A DNA stretch of 64,000 nucleotides from DATFQE01 sp963738205 (GTDB taxonomy: Bacteria > Actinomycetota > Thermoleophilia > Gaiellales > Gaiellaceae): the NCBI GenBank assembly GCA_963738205.1, contig CAVTVQ010000006.1:1480895-1544894 (forward strand), written 5' to 3'. A program made the position numbers and the translations under genes. The notes beneath the pieces were generated by a model. It worked only from the letters and a program-made list of their open reading frames with translations. It did no database searches and was not told the origin of the DNA. Each line of letters begins with the position of its first letter. Position 1 is the stretch's first letter. Below are positions 51,032-62,083 of the stretch, in pieces.

Positions 51032-51745
51032 ATGCGCCTCGCGATCCAGCTCTACACCCTTCGCACGATCGACGCCGTCGAGGCACTGCCGACGCTCGCG
51101 GCGCAGGGCTATGAGGCGGTCGAGCTCTACGCGCGACCGGATGAGCCGGCTGAGCTCCGCCGACGCCTGGACGACGCCGGGCTCGCGGTCTGCGGCTGGC
51201 ACGTCGGGCTCGAGCGCTTCGACCGCGCCTTCGACGAGGTGGTCGACCACGCTCGCGTTCTGAGCGTGCCGCGCCTCGTGGTCCCCTGGGCGGAGCGTCC
51301 TGCGGACCGCGCCGGTGCAGAGGCCCTGGCCGAGCGGCTCGCGGCGTTGCGGGAGCGCACCGCGTTGGCAGGGCTGCCGCTCGGCTATCACAACCACGGC
51401 CAAGAGCTCGAGACGCTCGCCGACGGGACTGTCACATTGGACGTGCTCGCCCAGGTCGATGGCCTCGAGCTGGAGCTCGACCTGGGCTGGCTGTGGGTCG
51501 CCGGATCGGATCCTGTTTCGCGTCTAGCGGCCCACGCAGGCCGGGTGCCGCTCGTCCACGCCAAGGACTTCGCCGACCGCGAGACGAGCGTGCCGATCGG
51601 CGACGGCGCGATTGGGTACGAACGGATCGTTCCCGCAGCGCGCGGCGCGGGCGTCGAATGGCTCATCGTCGAGCAAGAGGAGCACACCGGCGATCCCCTC
51701 GACTCGACAGCTCGTTCAGCCGAGGCTCTCCGCCGGCTGCTCTAG
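51032..51745 (+). CDS. sugar phosphate isomerase/epimerase family protein (AP endonuclease 2-type TIM barrel)
   Basis: 237 aa from ATG 51032. TIM-barrel pattern: LAIQLYTLRTIDAVEALPTL, YEAVELYARPDE, LGYHNHGQELE (metal His), LELDLGWLWVAG (Asp), VPLVHAKDFAD (His/Lys) and EWLIVEQEEH (Glu). These are the divalent-metal ligands of xylose-isomerase-like epimerases. Shorter than many family members (about 280 aa). Convergent with, and overlapping by 30 nt, a Gfo/Idh/MocA oxidoreductase; the two families often act on the same sugar or inositol pathway. Confidence 0.85.
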   Translation: MRLAIQLYTLRTIDAVEALPTLAAQGYEAVELYARPDEPAELRRRLDDAGLAVCGWHVGLERFDRAFDEVVDHARVLSVPRLVVPWAERPADRAGAEALAERLAALRERTALAGLPLGYHNHGQELETLADGTVTLDVLAQVDGLELELDLGWLWVAGSDPVSRLAAHAGRVPLVHAKDFADRETSVPIGDGAIGYERIVPAARGAGVEWLIVEQEEHTGDPLDSTARSAEALRRLL

Positions 51746-52759
51746 CTCGACCGCGCGACCCCGCTCGGCCGATTCGACGGTCGCGCACATCACGTCGACG
51801 ACGTGCGCTGCCTGCTCCGCGCTCGCGGCGTGCGCCCGGTCTTCGCGAATCGCAGCGTCGAGCTCGCGGAGCGCGAGACCGTAGTCGACGCCACCCTCAG
51901 CCGGCCTGTCATAGGCGATCGACTCGGTCGCGCCGCCGTAGGGCGCAAAGCCGACGTCGGCGTCGAAGTCCTGCCACGTCGACAGGAACACGGAGCCGCG
52001 GTCGCCGTGAAACTGCATCTCGTGACGCCTCTTCGCGTCATCGACGTAGAAGTTCGCGGTCAGGCGGGCGACGGCCCCGCTCGCGAGCTCGACGATCGCG
52101 ACTATGCAGTCGGGCGCGCCTACCTCGAACGACGCTCCGTCGACCGTCGCTCGGCTCGAGAGGAGCTTCCTGCCCCAGGCCGTGACGCGCCGCGCAGGCC
52201 CGAAGAAGGCGGCGAGAATCGTGAGCGGATAGACGCCGACGTCGAACAGCGGCCCGGTCGCGTAGAACGGCTCGGGACGCGGGTGCCACGTCTCGATGCG
52301 TCCGTGGTTGACCTCGGCGTACACGAGTCGGATCTCGCCCGCGCGCCCCTCCTGGATCATCCGGTGCGCGGCCTGCTGCCCGTGTCCCATGAACGTGATC
52401 GGCGCGCAACTGAGCCGGAGCCCTGTGCTGCCGGCGAGATCGACGAGCGCCCACGCGCCGGCGGCGTCGAGCGCGACCGGCTTCTCCGTGTGGACGTGCT
52501 TGCCGGCCGCGAGCGCCCGCCTCGTTACGTCGGCGTGGAACTCGAACGGCGTCAGATTGACGACGCACTCAACCTGCCCATCCGCGAGTAGGTCGTCGAG
52601 CGTCGGCCGCACCTCCCCGCCCCACTCCCGCGCAAACGCCTGCGCGCGCGCGGCGTCGGTGTCGGTCACTGCCACAATCGGCACGTCCGGGTAGGGCGCG
52701 AGCGTCCGCCCGTAGCGGTGCGCCACGTCGCCGCATCCCACAATCCCCAGCTTGAGCAC
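51716..52759 (-). CDS. Gfo/Idh/MocA family NAD(P)-dependent oxidoreductase
   Basis: 347 aa from GTG 52759. Rossmann start LKLGIVGCGDVAHRYGRTL; family motif HVHTEKPVALDAAGAW (EKP); a C-terminal GFO_IDH_MocA C domain with GPLFDVGVYPLTILAAFFGP, where the DxGxYP block includes the catalytic region. No signal peptide. Reads toward the isomerase-like gene. Substrate not determinable, but sugar or inositol is likely. Confidence 0.92.
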   Translation of the reverse strand: MLKLGIVGCGDVAHRYGRTLAPYPDVPIVAVTDTDAARAQAFAREWGGEVRPTLDDLLADGQVECVVNLTPFEFHADVTRRALAAGKHVHTEKPVALDAAGAWALVDLAGSTGLRLSCAPITFMGHGQQAAHRMIQEGRAGEIRLVYAEVNHGRIETWHPRPEPFYATGPLFDVGVYPLTILAAFFGPARRVTAWGRKLLSSRATVDGASFEVGAPDCIVAIVELASGAVARLTANFYVDDAKRRHEMQFHGDRGSVFLSTWQDFDADVGFAPYGGATESIAYDRPAEGGVDYGLALRELDAAIREDRAHAASAEQAAHVVDVMCATVESAERGRAVELEQPAESLG

Positions 52760-52797
52760 GTGCTAAGTCTCGCCCAGAAGCGGGGCTACACGCCGCT

Positions 52798-52831
52798 GGA
52801 GGGCACCCGGCGTGGCCGCCGGGCGCCCTCC
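52798..52831 (-). terminator. hairpin after the 52837 remnant
   Basis: GGAGGGC-ACCCGGCG / CGCCGGGCGCCCTCC stem with a short TGGC loop, directly after the minus-strand stop at 52837. Suggests that the remnant was the 3' end of a transcribed gene. Confidence 0.6.
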
Positions 52832-52836
52832 GCCCG

Positions 52837-53043
52837 TTACTTGAGCCGGCTACAGGTGGCGGTGTCGCGTGCCGGGAACGTGGATGCCGGTTCGGTGAAC
52901 GCATCGCCTGTCAACAACGGTCGGCACAGAGGCAGGAGCACATCGCGCTCGCTCGGCGTGAGCGGCGGCGGCTCTGCGATCGCGGCCGTCTCTTCCCCTG
53001 AACCGGGCCACGGAACAGCAAGCGGAGACGGCCGATCCTCCAC
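52837..53043 (-). pseudogene. possible remnant of a regulator with an 'LTPSERDVLLPLCRP' C-terminal motif
   Basis: 68-codon frame whose C-terminal part, PLTPSERDVLLPLCRPLLTG, resembles a winged-helix/LuxR-type segment found at the C-terminus of actinobacterial FHA-type regulators (recalled, not searched). The expected continuation (helix that starts 'TNQQIADEL') is absent, and the reading frame ends shortly after at CSRLK. It ends at a terminator-like hairpin. The 53044-53195 stretch upstream shows no further gene part except the tRNA-Thr promoter (-10 TAGAAT at 53181-53186). Confidence 0.35.
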
Positions 53044-53195
53044 GAAAGCTCGCGGTCAGGAGGCTCCCGTTTGGCGGGTGTCCTAGCGCACCGACCCCGC
53101 CGGTGGCCGGACCGGGGAACTTGACGCAAACGCTTGACCCGCCGGCTGGAGGGACTGCCTGGAGGAGCTGGAAGCGGCGGTAGAATGCGGCCCGT

Positions 53196-53268
53196 GCCCT
53201 CTTAGCTCAGTTGGTAGAGCACCTCCATGGTAAGGAGGGGGTCGACGGTTCGAGTCCGTCAGAGGGCT
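53196..53268 (+). tRNA. tRNA-Thr (anticodon GGT)
   Basis: Acceptor GCCCTCT / AGAGGGC, D arm GCTC/GAGC, anticodon arm CCTCC-ATGGTAA-GGAGG (anticodon GGT), T arm GACGG-TTCGAGT-CCGTC, discriminator T; CCA not encoded. The 3' end is the likely attachment site used by the adjacent tyrosine integrase. Confidence 0.96.
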
Positions 53269-53273
53269 TCAGA

Positions 53274-53298
53274 AAAGGCCAGCAAATGGCCTTTTTTC
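53274..53298 (+). terminator. Rho-independent terminator of tRNA-Thr
   Basis: AAAGGCCA-GCAAA-TGGCCTTTTTT: a clear stem and U-tract immediately 3' of the tRNA. Confidence 0.85.
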
Positions 53299-53530
53299 TT
53301 GCTCGGACAGCCTGTTGCGCTCGCTTCGGTCTCACGAAATCTGTCCCCAAGACCTATCCAAAAAACACACTGTCGCGTCGTTCTTGGCTCGGACAGGCGC
53401 CTCCGAGGTCACGGGGCACCTCCTTGAACGGGAGGGCCTCAGTAGAACCGGAACCGACATGTGATCGATGTGATCGCGCTTGAATGCCCCCTCCGATCAA
53501 TTACGTCTCGCTGTACGCCGTAGGGGCTCC

Positions 53531-53551
53531 GTTCGAGTCCGAGAGGGCTTC
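53531..53551 (+). repeat. imperfect copy of the tRNA-Thr 3' end (att-like)
   Basis: GTTCGAGTCCGAGAGGGCTTC here against GTTCGAGTCCG-TC-AGAGGGCTTC in the tRNA (53248-53270): identical apart from a two-base gap. It lies between the tRNA and the integrase, 15 nt past the integrase stop, where an attachment site scar would be expected. Confidence 0.5.
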
Positions 53552-53566
53552 CGAAGTTCCTGCTAA

Positions 53567-54779
53567 TCAGCCCCTTTTGACAGCGCTGGTCGTGACGGCT
53601 TCTGGCCTCGATGTCCACCGAGCGTCCACGACCCGCCGCGAAGGCCTTCCGCCGCGCCTGGAAACCGTGTCGCTGTGCAGCTTTGCCGGCCTCCGCGCCG
53701 GCGTCCACCCAGCGTCCACGGCCCGTTCGAGCGCGAGCGCGTCGAGGAGCGAGACCGCGTGCTGGTAGCTGTCGATTGCGAGGTGGCCGTAGTGGAGGTC
53801 GATCATCGCGATGCTCGTGCCCATGAACCTCGAGAGGGCGAACACCGGCACGCCGGCGCGGAGCGCGAAGGTGGCGTAGGTGTGGCGCAGGTCGTAGAGG
53901 TCGCGCAGCGGCTCGATCCCGACTCGCTTTCTGGACGGGCTTCCAGTGGCGCCGGTTGAAGTTGCGGAAGTCGAGGTGGCCGCCGCGCGTGTTCGGGAAG
54001 AGCAGCGTGCTGTCTTGTCGCGGCCGGAGTTGGTCAAGCGCCTCGAGCGCGATCGCCTGGAGCGGAACGGCGCGTCTACTCAGCCGGGTCTTGGTGTGCT
54101 TGACCCGTCCGTTTGCATACGCCCGCCGGATCTGGACGACGCCGGCGGCACGGTCGATGTCGCCGTGTTCGAGTGCGAATAGCTCCGAGGGTCGAAGCCC
54201 AGTCGCGGCGGCGAACATGACCATCGGCCCGAAGCTCGGCCCGAGCAGGTCGGCGAGCGACCGGATCTGCGCCCAGGACTCGAACGGTCGCTGCTCCCGG
54301 CAGCGCCGGCCAGGATTCGGCACGCGCTTGGCGGGGTTCTCCTCGATCAGCTTCCAGGCGACCGCCCGGTTCAGAACCTGCCGGAGCGCCTGCGTCGCCT
54401 CGAAGCGGTGCCCTTCGGGAACCGTGAGCCGCCACGCGAAGACCTGCTCGGGCGAGAGCTCGGCAAGGCGCACTTGACCCAGCTCGGCGGTCGCCTTCCC
54501 GAGTAGCCAGCGGAGCTTCGCGACCGTGACGCGCTCACCATCGTGCGCGTCGAGGTACTCCTCGACCCACTCGCCGAGCGTCAGCGTCGCCGCACGGCGG
54601 CCGGGCACGAGCCGGCCCAGCTTGTTCTGAAGCGCCCTCTGCGCCTCAGCCTTGCTGCTGAACCCGCCCACCTGCAGCCTCGCCGAGCCGCGGCCTGCGA
54701 CTCGATACCGGTAGGCCCACAAGGGCTCCCCATCCGCGCACGTCGCCTGCAGCTTGAACACCTGACCTCGCTGGATCAC
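53567..54779 (-). CDS. tyrosine recombinase/integrase, one frameshift
   Basis: About 404 codons from GTG 54779 (GGAGG upstream) if one base is removed. N-terminal arm/AP2-like part (QRGQVFKLQATCADGEPLWA), SAM-like domain (about 75-165: TLTLGEWVEEYLDAHDG), catalytic domain with Arg in AATGLRPSELFALEHGDID. The frame shifts at GCGAGTCGG (about 53936); the adjacent frame gives VGIEPLRDLYDLRHTYATFA (His/Arg box) and MIDLHYGHLAID (catalytic Tyr). One extra A explains the break. Placed 300 nt from tRNA-Thr, so it probably integrated an element there. Active state depends on whether the indel is real. Confidence 0.82.
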
Positions 54780-54998
54780 TGTGGGACCTCCTCGATCGAG
54801 AACGGGATCGAGGAATCCCTCCCACAACGCGCCTTGAACACCCCTCTCAAGCGGAGGGAGTCGGGAGACTTGGTGAGGTCGGATGCTGCCGAGTTGCCCT
54901 CGGTGGGTTCGCTCGTTCGAGCGGGCTTTGCTGAGCGCCTACCGGCTCAGGTCAGTGAACTCCTCGCGCTTCCCGCTCCACGTGCTACCGCCCTGTAC
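54780..54998. other. intergenic region between integrase and GFA-like gene
   Basis: 219 nt without a supported gene. It holds a near-palindrome, CTCGATCGAGAACGGGATCGAG (about 54791-54812, arms CTCGATC/GATCGAG), just upstream of the integrase start, which could be an operator. Confidence 0.3.
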
Positions 54999-55466
54999 TC
55001 ACGCTCGTGGCCCGCCGTGTTCTGTCCCGTCGTAGTCATAGTGCGGCACCGGAAGGTTCGCGGCGTTCATCGCCCACGGATGCCCACACGCTTCGAAGCC
55101 GGAAATCATTGGCGGCGGAAACGTCGGGTCGGTGAAGGAGCCAACTGCGACGCCGATGACGTCCGGCGCGACGGGGATATCCCAGTACAGAGTCGAACCG
55201 CACTCTGGGCAGAAGTGATACGTGGCACCGCCGCTGTCGCAGGAGCGAAACGTGACCGGCTCTCCGCCCTCGACGGGAAACGTCCATGTCGTCGATTGGC
55301 CTTCTATCGTCACCTGCTCCCTTGGGATCCGCGCTTGCACGCTGAGCACGCTGCCCGTTCGCTGCTGGCACCGGTAGCACTGGCACAGGGAGATGCGCTC
55401 TGGGTCGGGCCCTTCGTACGTGACGCTGAGCTTGCCGCAATTGCACGAGGCCTTACGGGTGGTCAT
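54999..55466 (-). CDS. GFA/CENP-V (Mss4-like) family zinc protein
   Basis: 155 aa, ATG 55466 with AGGAGGA upstream. Zinc cysteines are in order: CNCGKLSVTY, SLCQCYRCQQRTGS and FCPECGSTLYWD, the full set of the glutathione-dependent formaldehyde-activating (GFA) family. Actual chemistry in this family is often unknown, so formaldehyde activation is not implied. Downstream of a DUF1254 gene on the same strand. Confidence 0.9.
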   Translation of the reverse strand: MTTRKASCNCGKLSVTYEGPDPERISLCQCYRCQQRTGSVLSVQARIPREQVTIEGQSTTWTFPVEGGEPVTFRSCDSGGATYHFCPECGSTLYWDIPVAPDVIGVAVGSFTDPTFPPPMISGFEACGHPWAMNAANLPVPHYDYDGTEHGGPRA

Positions 55467-55566
55467 TTCTCCTCCTGTTCTTGAGCGGGTCGGGAAGCGT
55501 GGATCTAGACCGCGTTGACGCGATCGAAGAACGTCTCAGGATGCGGGGTCATGATCTGGGCGTTAG

Positions 55567-57027
55567 TCATTGGATCAGCTCGATCTCTCCTGGTCGCCAG
55601 GTCTTGTCGAACCAGGGGTCGAGCGGGCCGTAGAGGCGCAGGACGGCGAACCAGCCTTTGCCGGGAACCGTCTGGATCCAGTTCGCCTCGTGGCCTTCGG
55701 GCGGCTCGGGTCCAAAGTAGAGGTCGACGGAACCATCACGGTTCTCGGTGAGTTCGGCCTTCACGTTGTTCTTGCTCGGGAAGGGCTGTCCCGTCTGTAG
55801 TTCGGAGCGTGTTTGTGGGTCGTACGCGACGACCGACCAGAAGTTCTGCGCCGGGACATCCGCCGGGATGTTGAGCCGATAGTTGTTCGCTCCGTCGAGA
55901 TAGCTGCCGCTGCTGTCGCGGTCGCCCCAGGCGTATTGGGAGCCGCGGCCGACCATTTTCGCGGCCATCGCGGGGGTGTTGACGGTCGCCATGTAGAAGA
56001 AGGCCGTGCGTGCGTCGAGGTTGCGGACTCCGGCTTCGCCGTCGAGCAGGAACTCGTAGTCGCCACCGAAGAAGCCGCGCTTCCAGTAGCTGCCCTCGTA
56101 CAGGTAGTTGTCCGTCTCCAGCGTGTTGAAGAACGTCGCACGAGCGGTGCCGTTGGCAACGGCGGCCGACTCAATCAGGATCTCCCGTGTGCGCGCGTCG
56201 GGCGCGAACGGCTTGCCTTTCCGGATCCCGATGTAGGCGAGCAGACCCCGTGTTTCCGGGTCGATCATCTCGATCGGCTCACGGTCGATCACCGCGTACA
56301 GCTCGTCGTAGAACTCGACGTTGTTGGCATGGATCGTGTTGAACACCTTCCCCGACGCGTTGATGAACTCCATCGGCGGCGGATCGTCCTGGCGATCAAG
56401 GGGGTAGATCTTCAGACCGTTGCGGAACATCTGCGATGCGGCCTCGGGCTTCCCGTCGGAGAGGAAGCCGCGCAAGGCGATCCAGTTGACATAGCTCGTC
56501 GACTCCGCGGTGAAGTATCCGTCGGGCACCTCCCCCTCGTAGCCCGGCGGCAGAATCAGGTACTTGCCGCCCTCGCCACGATCTGGGCCGGGCGCGCCCA
56601 TATCGATCACGAAACGGAACCAGGCGTCGTCCACCGTCCCGGGCCCGCACCCCGGCGGGATCTCAACGACCGTCGGCCCATCACGGTCGAGGTCGAGGAA
56701 AGCCAAGGCGTAGACGGTGTCGGTGTTGCCCGTCAGGAACAATGCGTTTGAGTCCATCAGGTCGTCGTAGATCACGACCTTGTTCGAAGCCGTCAGGCCG
56801 ACCTCGGCAAGCCCGATCCTCAACGCCTCGAGCGACGCCGCGGGGATCGCGCTGAGAAACACTTCAACACCCCGGAGGAACGTCAGATGCTCCAGCAGCA
56901 TCGTCGCGGTGGCATCGGTCGGCATCCCGTCGAAGAACTCCAACGTGCCGATCCGGGTCGATACGCGATCCGGTGTCATGATCTTCGCCGGGATCTCGGT
57001 GTTGAAGTTCGGCGTACTCGGGGACAT
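55567..57027 (-). CDS. DUF1254 / DUF1214 domain protein, copy 1
   Basis: 486 aa from ATG 57027, RBS GGAGGCC. DUF1254 part (about 20-170) with NTDTVYALAFLDLDRDGPTV and GAPGPDRGEGGKYLILPPGY; DUF1214 part (about 360-486) with FWSVVAYDPQTRSELQT, PEGHEANWIQTVPGKGWFAV and the terminal FDKTWRPGEIE. The conserved WIQT..GKGWF block is present. Soluble, no signal. Function unknown; the family is frequent near regulators of secondary stress genes. Paralogue of 58087-59640. Confidence 0.9.
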   Translation of the reverse strand: MSPSTPNFNTEIPAKIMTPDRVSTRIGTLEFFDGMPTDATATMLLEHLTFLRGVEVFLSAIPAASLEALRIGLAEVGLTASNKVVIYDDLMDSNALFLTGNTDTVYALAFLDLDRDGPTVVEIPPGCGPGTVDDAWFRFVIDMGAPGPDRGEGGKYLILPPGYEGEVPDGYFTAESTSYVNWIALRGFLSDGKPEAASQMFRNGLKIYPLDRQDDPPPMEFINASGKVFNTIHANNVEFYDELYAVIDREPIEMIDPETRGLLAYIGIRKGKPFAPDARTREILIESAAVANGTARATFFNTLETDNYLYEGSYWKRGFFGGDYEFLLDGEAGVRNLDARTAFFYMATVNTPAMAAKMVGRGSQYAWGDRDSSGSYLDGANNYRLNIPADVPAQNFWSVVAYDPQTRSELQTGQPFPSKNNVKAELTENRDGSVDLYFGPEPPEGHEANWIQTVPGKGWFAVLRLYGPLDPWFDKTWRPGEIELIQ

Positions 57028-57258
57028 GGGGCTGGCCTCCTAGGGTTCGATGGGTTGCGGATCGTCCGCGCCACGTGGTGCGCCCGAGCCGCTACAACAA
57101 ACAGCACCGACGGTCACGCACACAGGTATGCGATACGGGCCGAGCAGCGATTCCCTGTGATCGCCGTTTACAGCCACATCCACCGAGGCGCTGCCCGACC
57201 TGACTCGCATTACGGTTGAGTGGTCGCCGAGCGGGGTAGGGGTTGCGACGCTCATGAC

Positions 57259-57990
57259 TCAGTCGAGAATGTGGATCGTGAACGCGACCGCGAATCCGAG
57301 CGTCGTCGCGACGCCGACAAGCTTCCCTCCGTGCTCGAATGCCTCCGGCATCATTGTGTCGGCGAGCATGGTGAGGATCGCGCCTGCCGCGAAGCAGAGA
57401 ACGAAGGCGACGGTGTCCGGTGAGGAGTCCTGGAAGAGGCCGTAGCCGGTAAGCGAGGCGATTCCTGAGATCACCGCGATAGCGATCCACATCCAGAGGA
57501 TCCGCGACTTCGCCCAGCCGCTCGAGGCGAGGCCGGATGTCGAGGAGATCGACTCCGGCAAATTGGAGATGAAGACCGCAGCCAGGTACGCGGCCCCTAC
57601 CGCCCCGCCCTCGAAGATCGTCAGGCCGATCACCATCGACTCAGGGACGCCGTCGAGCACGGTTCCGAGCACGATTGAGAGCGGGGAGCCGCTCTCTTGG
57701 CCACCGGCCGCATCCTTGCGTTCACTCCCCCCGAGGCGATCGATCAGCCGGTCGCCACTGAAGAAGACCAAGCAGCCGGCGAAGAGGCCCGCGATGGCCC
57801 AGCCGTGACCGGATGTCTTCCCGGCCGCCTCCTCGACAAGGTCGAACGCCACCGCGCTGATCAGGACGCCCGCGCCGAAGCCCATGATCAGCCCGATCGT
57901 CCGCAGGCCGATGCGAAAGACGAGCGCGATGATGGCGCCGATCACGAGCGAGGACGCGGCCAGGACTCCCCATCCGAAGGCTGCTGCCAT
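57259..57990 (-). CDS. ZIP-family metal transporter
   Basis: 243 aa from ATG 57990. About eight membrane segments; the helix-4 metal motif is VLDGVPESMVIGLTIF (DGVPES in place of the canonical HNxPEG), helix 5 ISNLPESISSTSG, and the C-terminal ADTMMPEAFEHGG. Such DGxPES variants are usual in one bacterial ZIP subgroup. The metal is not determinable. Starts 96 nt downstream of the second DUF1254 gene on the same strand, so they could be co-transcribed. The 57028-57258 gap holds only a doubtful 71-codon frame. Confidence 0.85.
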   Translation of the reverse strand: MAAAFGWGVLAASSLVIGAIIALVFRIGLRTIGLIMGFGAGVLISAVAFDLVEEAAGKTSGHGWAIAGLFAGCLVFFSGDRLIDRLGGSERKDAAGGQESGSPLSIVLGTVLDGVPESMVIGLTIFEGGAVGAAYLAAVFISNLPESISSTSGLASSGWAKSRILWMWIAIAVISGIASLTGYGLFQDSSPDTVAFVLCFAAGAILTMLADTMMPEAFEHGGKLVGVATTLGFAVAFTIHILD

Positions 57991-58086
57991 CAGTGTTCGT
58001 CCCTCTTTCCGCTCGCTTCGAGCGCGGTCTGCGTGGACACAGCGGCGAGCGCGGGTAGAGCGATCAGCATCTGCGATCCCCGATCC

Positions 58087-59640
<1,554 letters not shown>

Positions 59641-59740
59641 CTGCCACCTCCCTGGCGTCAGCGCACCCAGCCCCTGTGCAGGGCGCGTTGTTGTCGGTGT
59701 GAGATTGCGGTGGAGAGTATGGGCGGGTAGGCGCCTCCTC

Positions 59741-59755
59741 TCCTCATACCGATTG
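59741..59755 (-). promoter_or_regulatory. 15-bp element upstream of DUF1254 copy 2 (first copy)
   Basis: On the minus strand CAATCGGTATGAGGA, about 100 nt before ATG 59640 and 16 nt before the regulator GTG. An identical 15-mer occurs on the plus strand at 62443-62457. Confidence 0.5.
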
Positions 59756-59770
59756 TGTGAAATTAGGATC

Positions 59771-62043
59771 GTGGCGGCCGTTACCGAGATTCCGTTCGAG
59801 CTTGTGGAGGTCAAGCTCGCTGCGCCGGTGACCCGGCCCGGCACCGTCGCGAAGGCGGAACTGATCGCACGGCTGTGCGCGGCGCGCGTGCCTTTCGCGA
59901 CCGTTGTTGCGCCCGCCGGCTACGGCAAGACCACCCTTCTCGCGCGCTGGGCCGAGGCTGATCCGCGTCCCTTCGCCTGGGTCTCGCTCGACGGGCGAGA
60001 CGACGACGCCATTGTGTTCCTGCGCTACATCACCGCCGCAATCCACCGGGTCGAGCAGGTAACCCCGGAGGTGCTCGACGCGCTTTCCGGTCCGGGGGGA
60101 TCCAGCTGGTCAAAGCACGTCCCCCGGGTCGGGAGCGCACTGGCCGCACTCCAGCGCCCACTCGTCCTGGTGCTCGACGATCTCCACGCCGTCGCCAATC
60201 CGACCTGCCTGGACGCGCTCGCGGAGCTGTTCCAGTACGTGCCGGCGGGCTCCCTGATCGCGGTCGCGAGCAGGGAAGAGCCGGCGCTGCCGCTTGCCCG
60301 CTGGCGATCGCAGGGACGGGTGCACGAGATCGGCATGACCGACCTGCGGCTGGACGAGCACGAAGCCGGGATGCTTCTTCAAGCTGCGGGCGTCGAACTG
60401 GACGTCGACGAGCTCTCCGGGCTGGCCGAGCGAACGGAAGGATGGCCCGCCGGCCTGTACCTGGCAGCGCTGTCGATGCAGGCCGGGGCGGCCAGCGCGG
60501 CAAACGGCCAGCGCTTCGACGGCGACGACCGGTTCGTGTCCGAGTACTTCCGCCTCGAGCTCCTGTCCCGGCTGCCCGAGGCTGAAGCACAGTTCCTCAA
60601 ATACACCTCCGTCCTGGACCGTATGTCCGGCGGTCTATGCGACGCCATCCTGGAGACGACCGGGTCGGCACGGATGCTCGAGACGCTCGAGCGTTCGAAC
60701 CGCTTCCTGGTGCCGCTCGACCGGCGCGGCGAGTCGTACCGCTACCACCACCTCTTCGGCCAACTGCTACGGAACGAACTCGAGCGAAGCGAGCCCGATC
60801 TGGTGCCCATACTCAGTGGCCGCGCGATGGCCTGGTGTCTGGCCGAAGGCTTGACCGAGGAAGCAGTCGCCTACGCGCACGCCGCAGGCGAGACGGACAC
60901 CGTCGCCAGCGTGATCGACGCGCTTGCTCTGGCGCTCTACTACGACGGCCGCATGGCTACCGTCGAGGAGTGGCTTGGCTGGTTCGGTGATGACGAGCTG
61001 GTGCGATACCCCGCACTCGCCGTTTTTGGAGCCTGGTTCCGCGTACTGACAGGACGTCCCGAGGAGGCCGAACGGTGGCTCGCCCTTGCCGACGGTGCAA
61101 CCTCGGCAATCCCCCTCTCCGACGGCAGCGCCACGATCGAGCCGTGGGTCGCCGCCCTGCGCGCGCACATGATGCGCGACGGTGTCGAGCAGGCACTCGC
61201 AGACGCCAATCTGGCGCTTGATCAGTTCTCCCAGGAGAGTGATTGGAGGGCGACCACACACCTCATTCGAGGCGTTGCGCACGCGCTACTCGGCGTATCC
61301 GCCCGTGCGACGGAAGACTTCGCAACAGCGATCGAAAAGGGCCTGGCTGCCGGCGCCGTGGAGGAGGTCTACGTGGCACAGGCGCAGCTCGCCCTGCTCG
61401 CGGCTGAGCAAGGAGCCTGGGCCGAAGTGGAGCAGCGCGCGCGGGAAGCACAAGAGCTGGTCGAGGAGGCAGGCCTCGGCGACTACGCGCCGAGCGCGCT
61501 CGTCCACGTGACAACTGCGCGGGTCGCACTCCACGAGGGCAGACAGGAGGAAGCCCGTACGCTGCTCGCACGCGCGCACCGTCTGCGGCCGCTACTCGAC
61601 CACGGCATCCCCTGGCTCACCGTCCAGGTCGGGCTTGAACTCACACGCGCCCACCTCGCGCTCGGCGAGGCCGCCGCCGCCCGACCGTCTTCACCGAGAC
61701 CGAGCGCGTGCTCGAGCTCCGCCCGCATATGGGCTCTCTCGTCGAGGACGCTGGCCAGCTGCGCAAACGCTTGGAAGCGAGCTCCGGGCCGGCGGGCGCC
61801 TGGGCGATGAGCTTGACGGGCGCGGAGCTCCGGCTCCTTCCCTACCTCGCCACCCACCTCACCGTCCCGGAGATCGCGACCAGGCTGTTCCTCTCGCGCA
61901 ACACCGTCAAAACCGAAGCGGTCTCGATCTACCGCAAGCTCGGCGCCTCCTCGCGCAGCCAGGCGATCGAGAGAGCCGTCGAGGTCGGGCTCCTCGAAAG
62001 CAATCTCTTCCCGCCGCGGGTAAATCTCACCCAGGAGGTATGA
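59771..62043 (+). CDS. MalT/LuxR-family ATP-dependent transcription regulator, one frameshift
   Basis: About 757 codons from GTG 59771 if one base is restored. N-terminal STAND ATPase: Walker A VVAPAGYGKTTLLARWAE, Walker B LVLVLDDLHA, sensor IAVASREEPALPL. Central helical/TPR-like region (about 400-640). At the run GCCGCCGCCGCCCGACC (near 61685) the frame breaks; one added base joins it to RTVFTETERVLELRPHMGSL and the LuxR helix-turn-helix LTGAELRLLPYLATHLTVPE-IATRLFLSRNTVKTEAVSIY. Probably controls the flanking DUF1254 and membrane-protein genes. Confidence 0.85.
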
Positions 62044-62083
62044 CGCGCGCGCAGCCTGCACGAGGTCAGATACGTACACGGCG

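Noticed and set aside
55502..55570. About 20-codon frame starting MTNAQIMTPHPETFFDRV
   Set aside because: Too short to support; possibly the start of a lost gene, but nothing follows it.
57040..57255. 71-codon minus-strand frame between ZIP and DUF1254 copy 1
   Set aside because: No RBS, no recognisable pattern and composition like the flanking non-coding DNA.
61676..61700. Programmed frameshift in the MalT-like regulator
   Set aside because: No slippery heptamer or stimulatory structure; three other genes show similar one-base breaks, so a sequence error or mutation is simpler.
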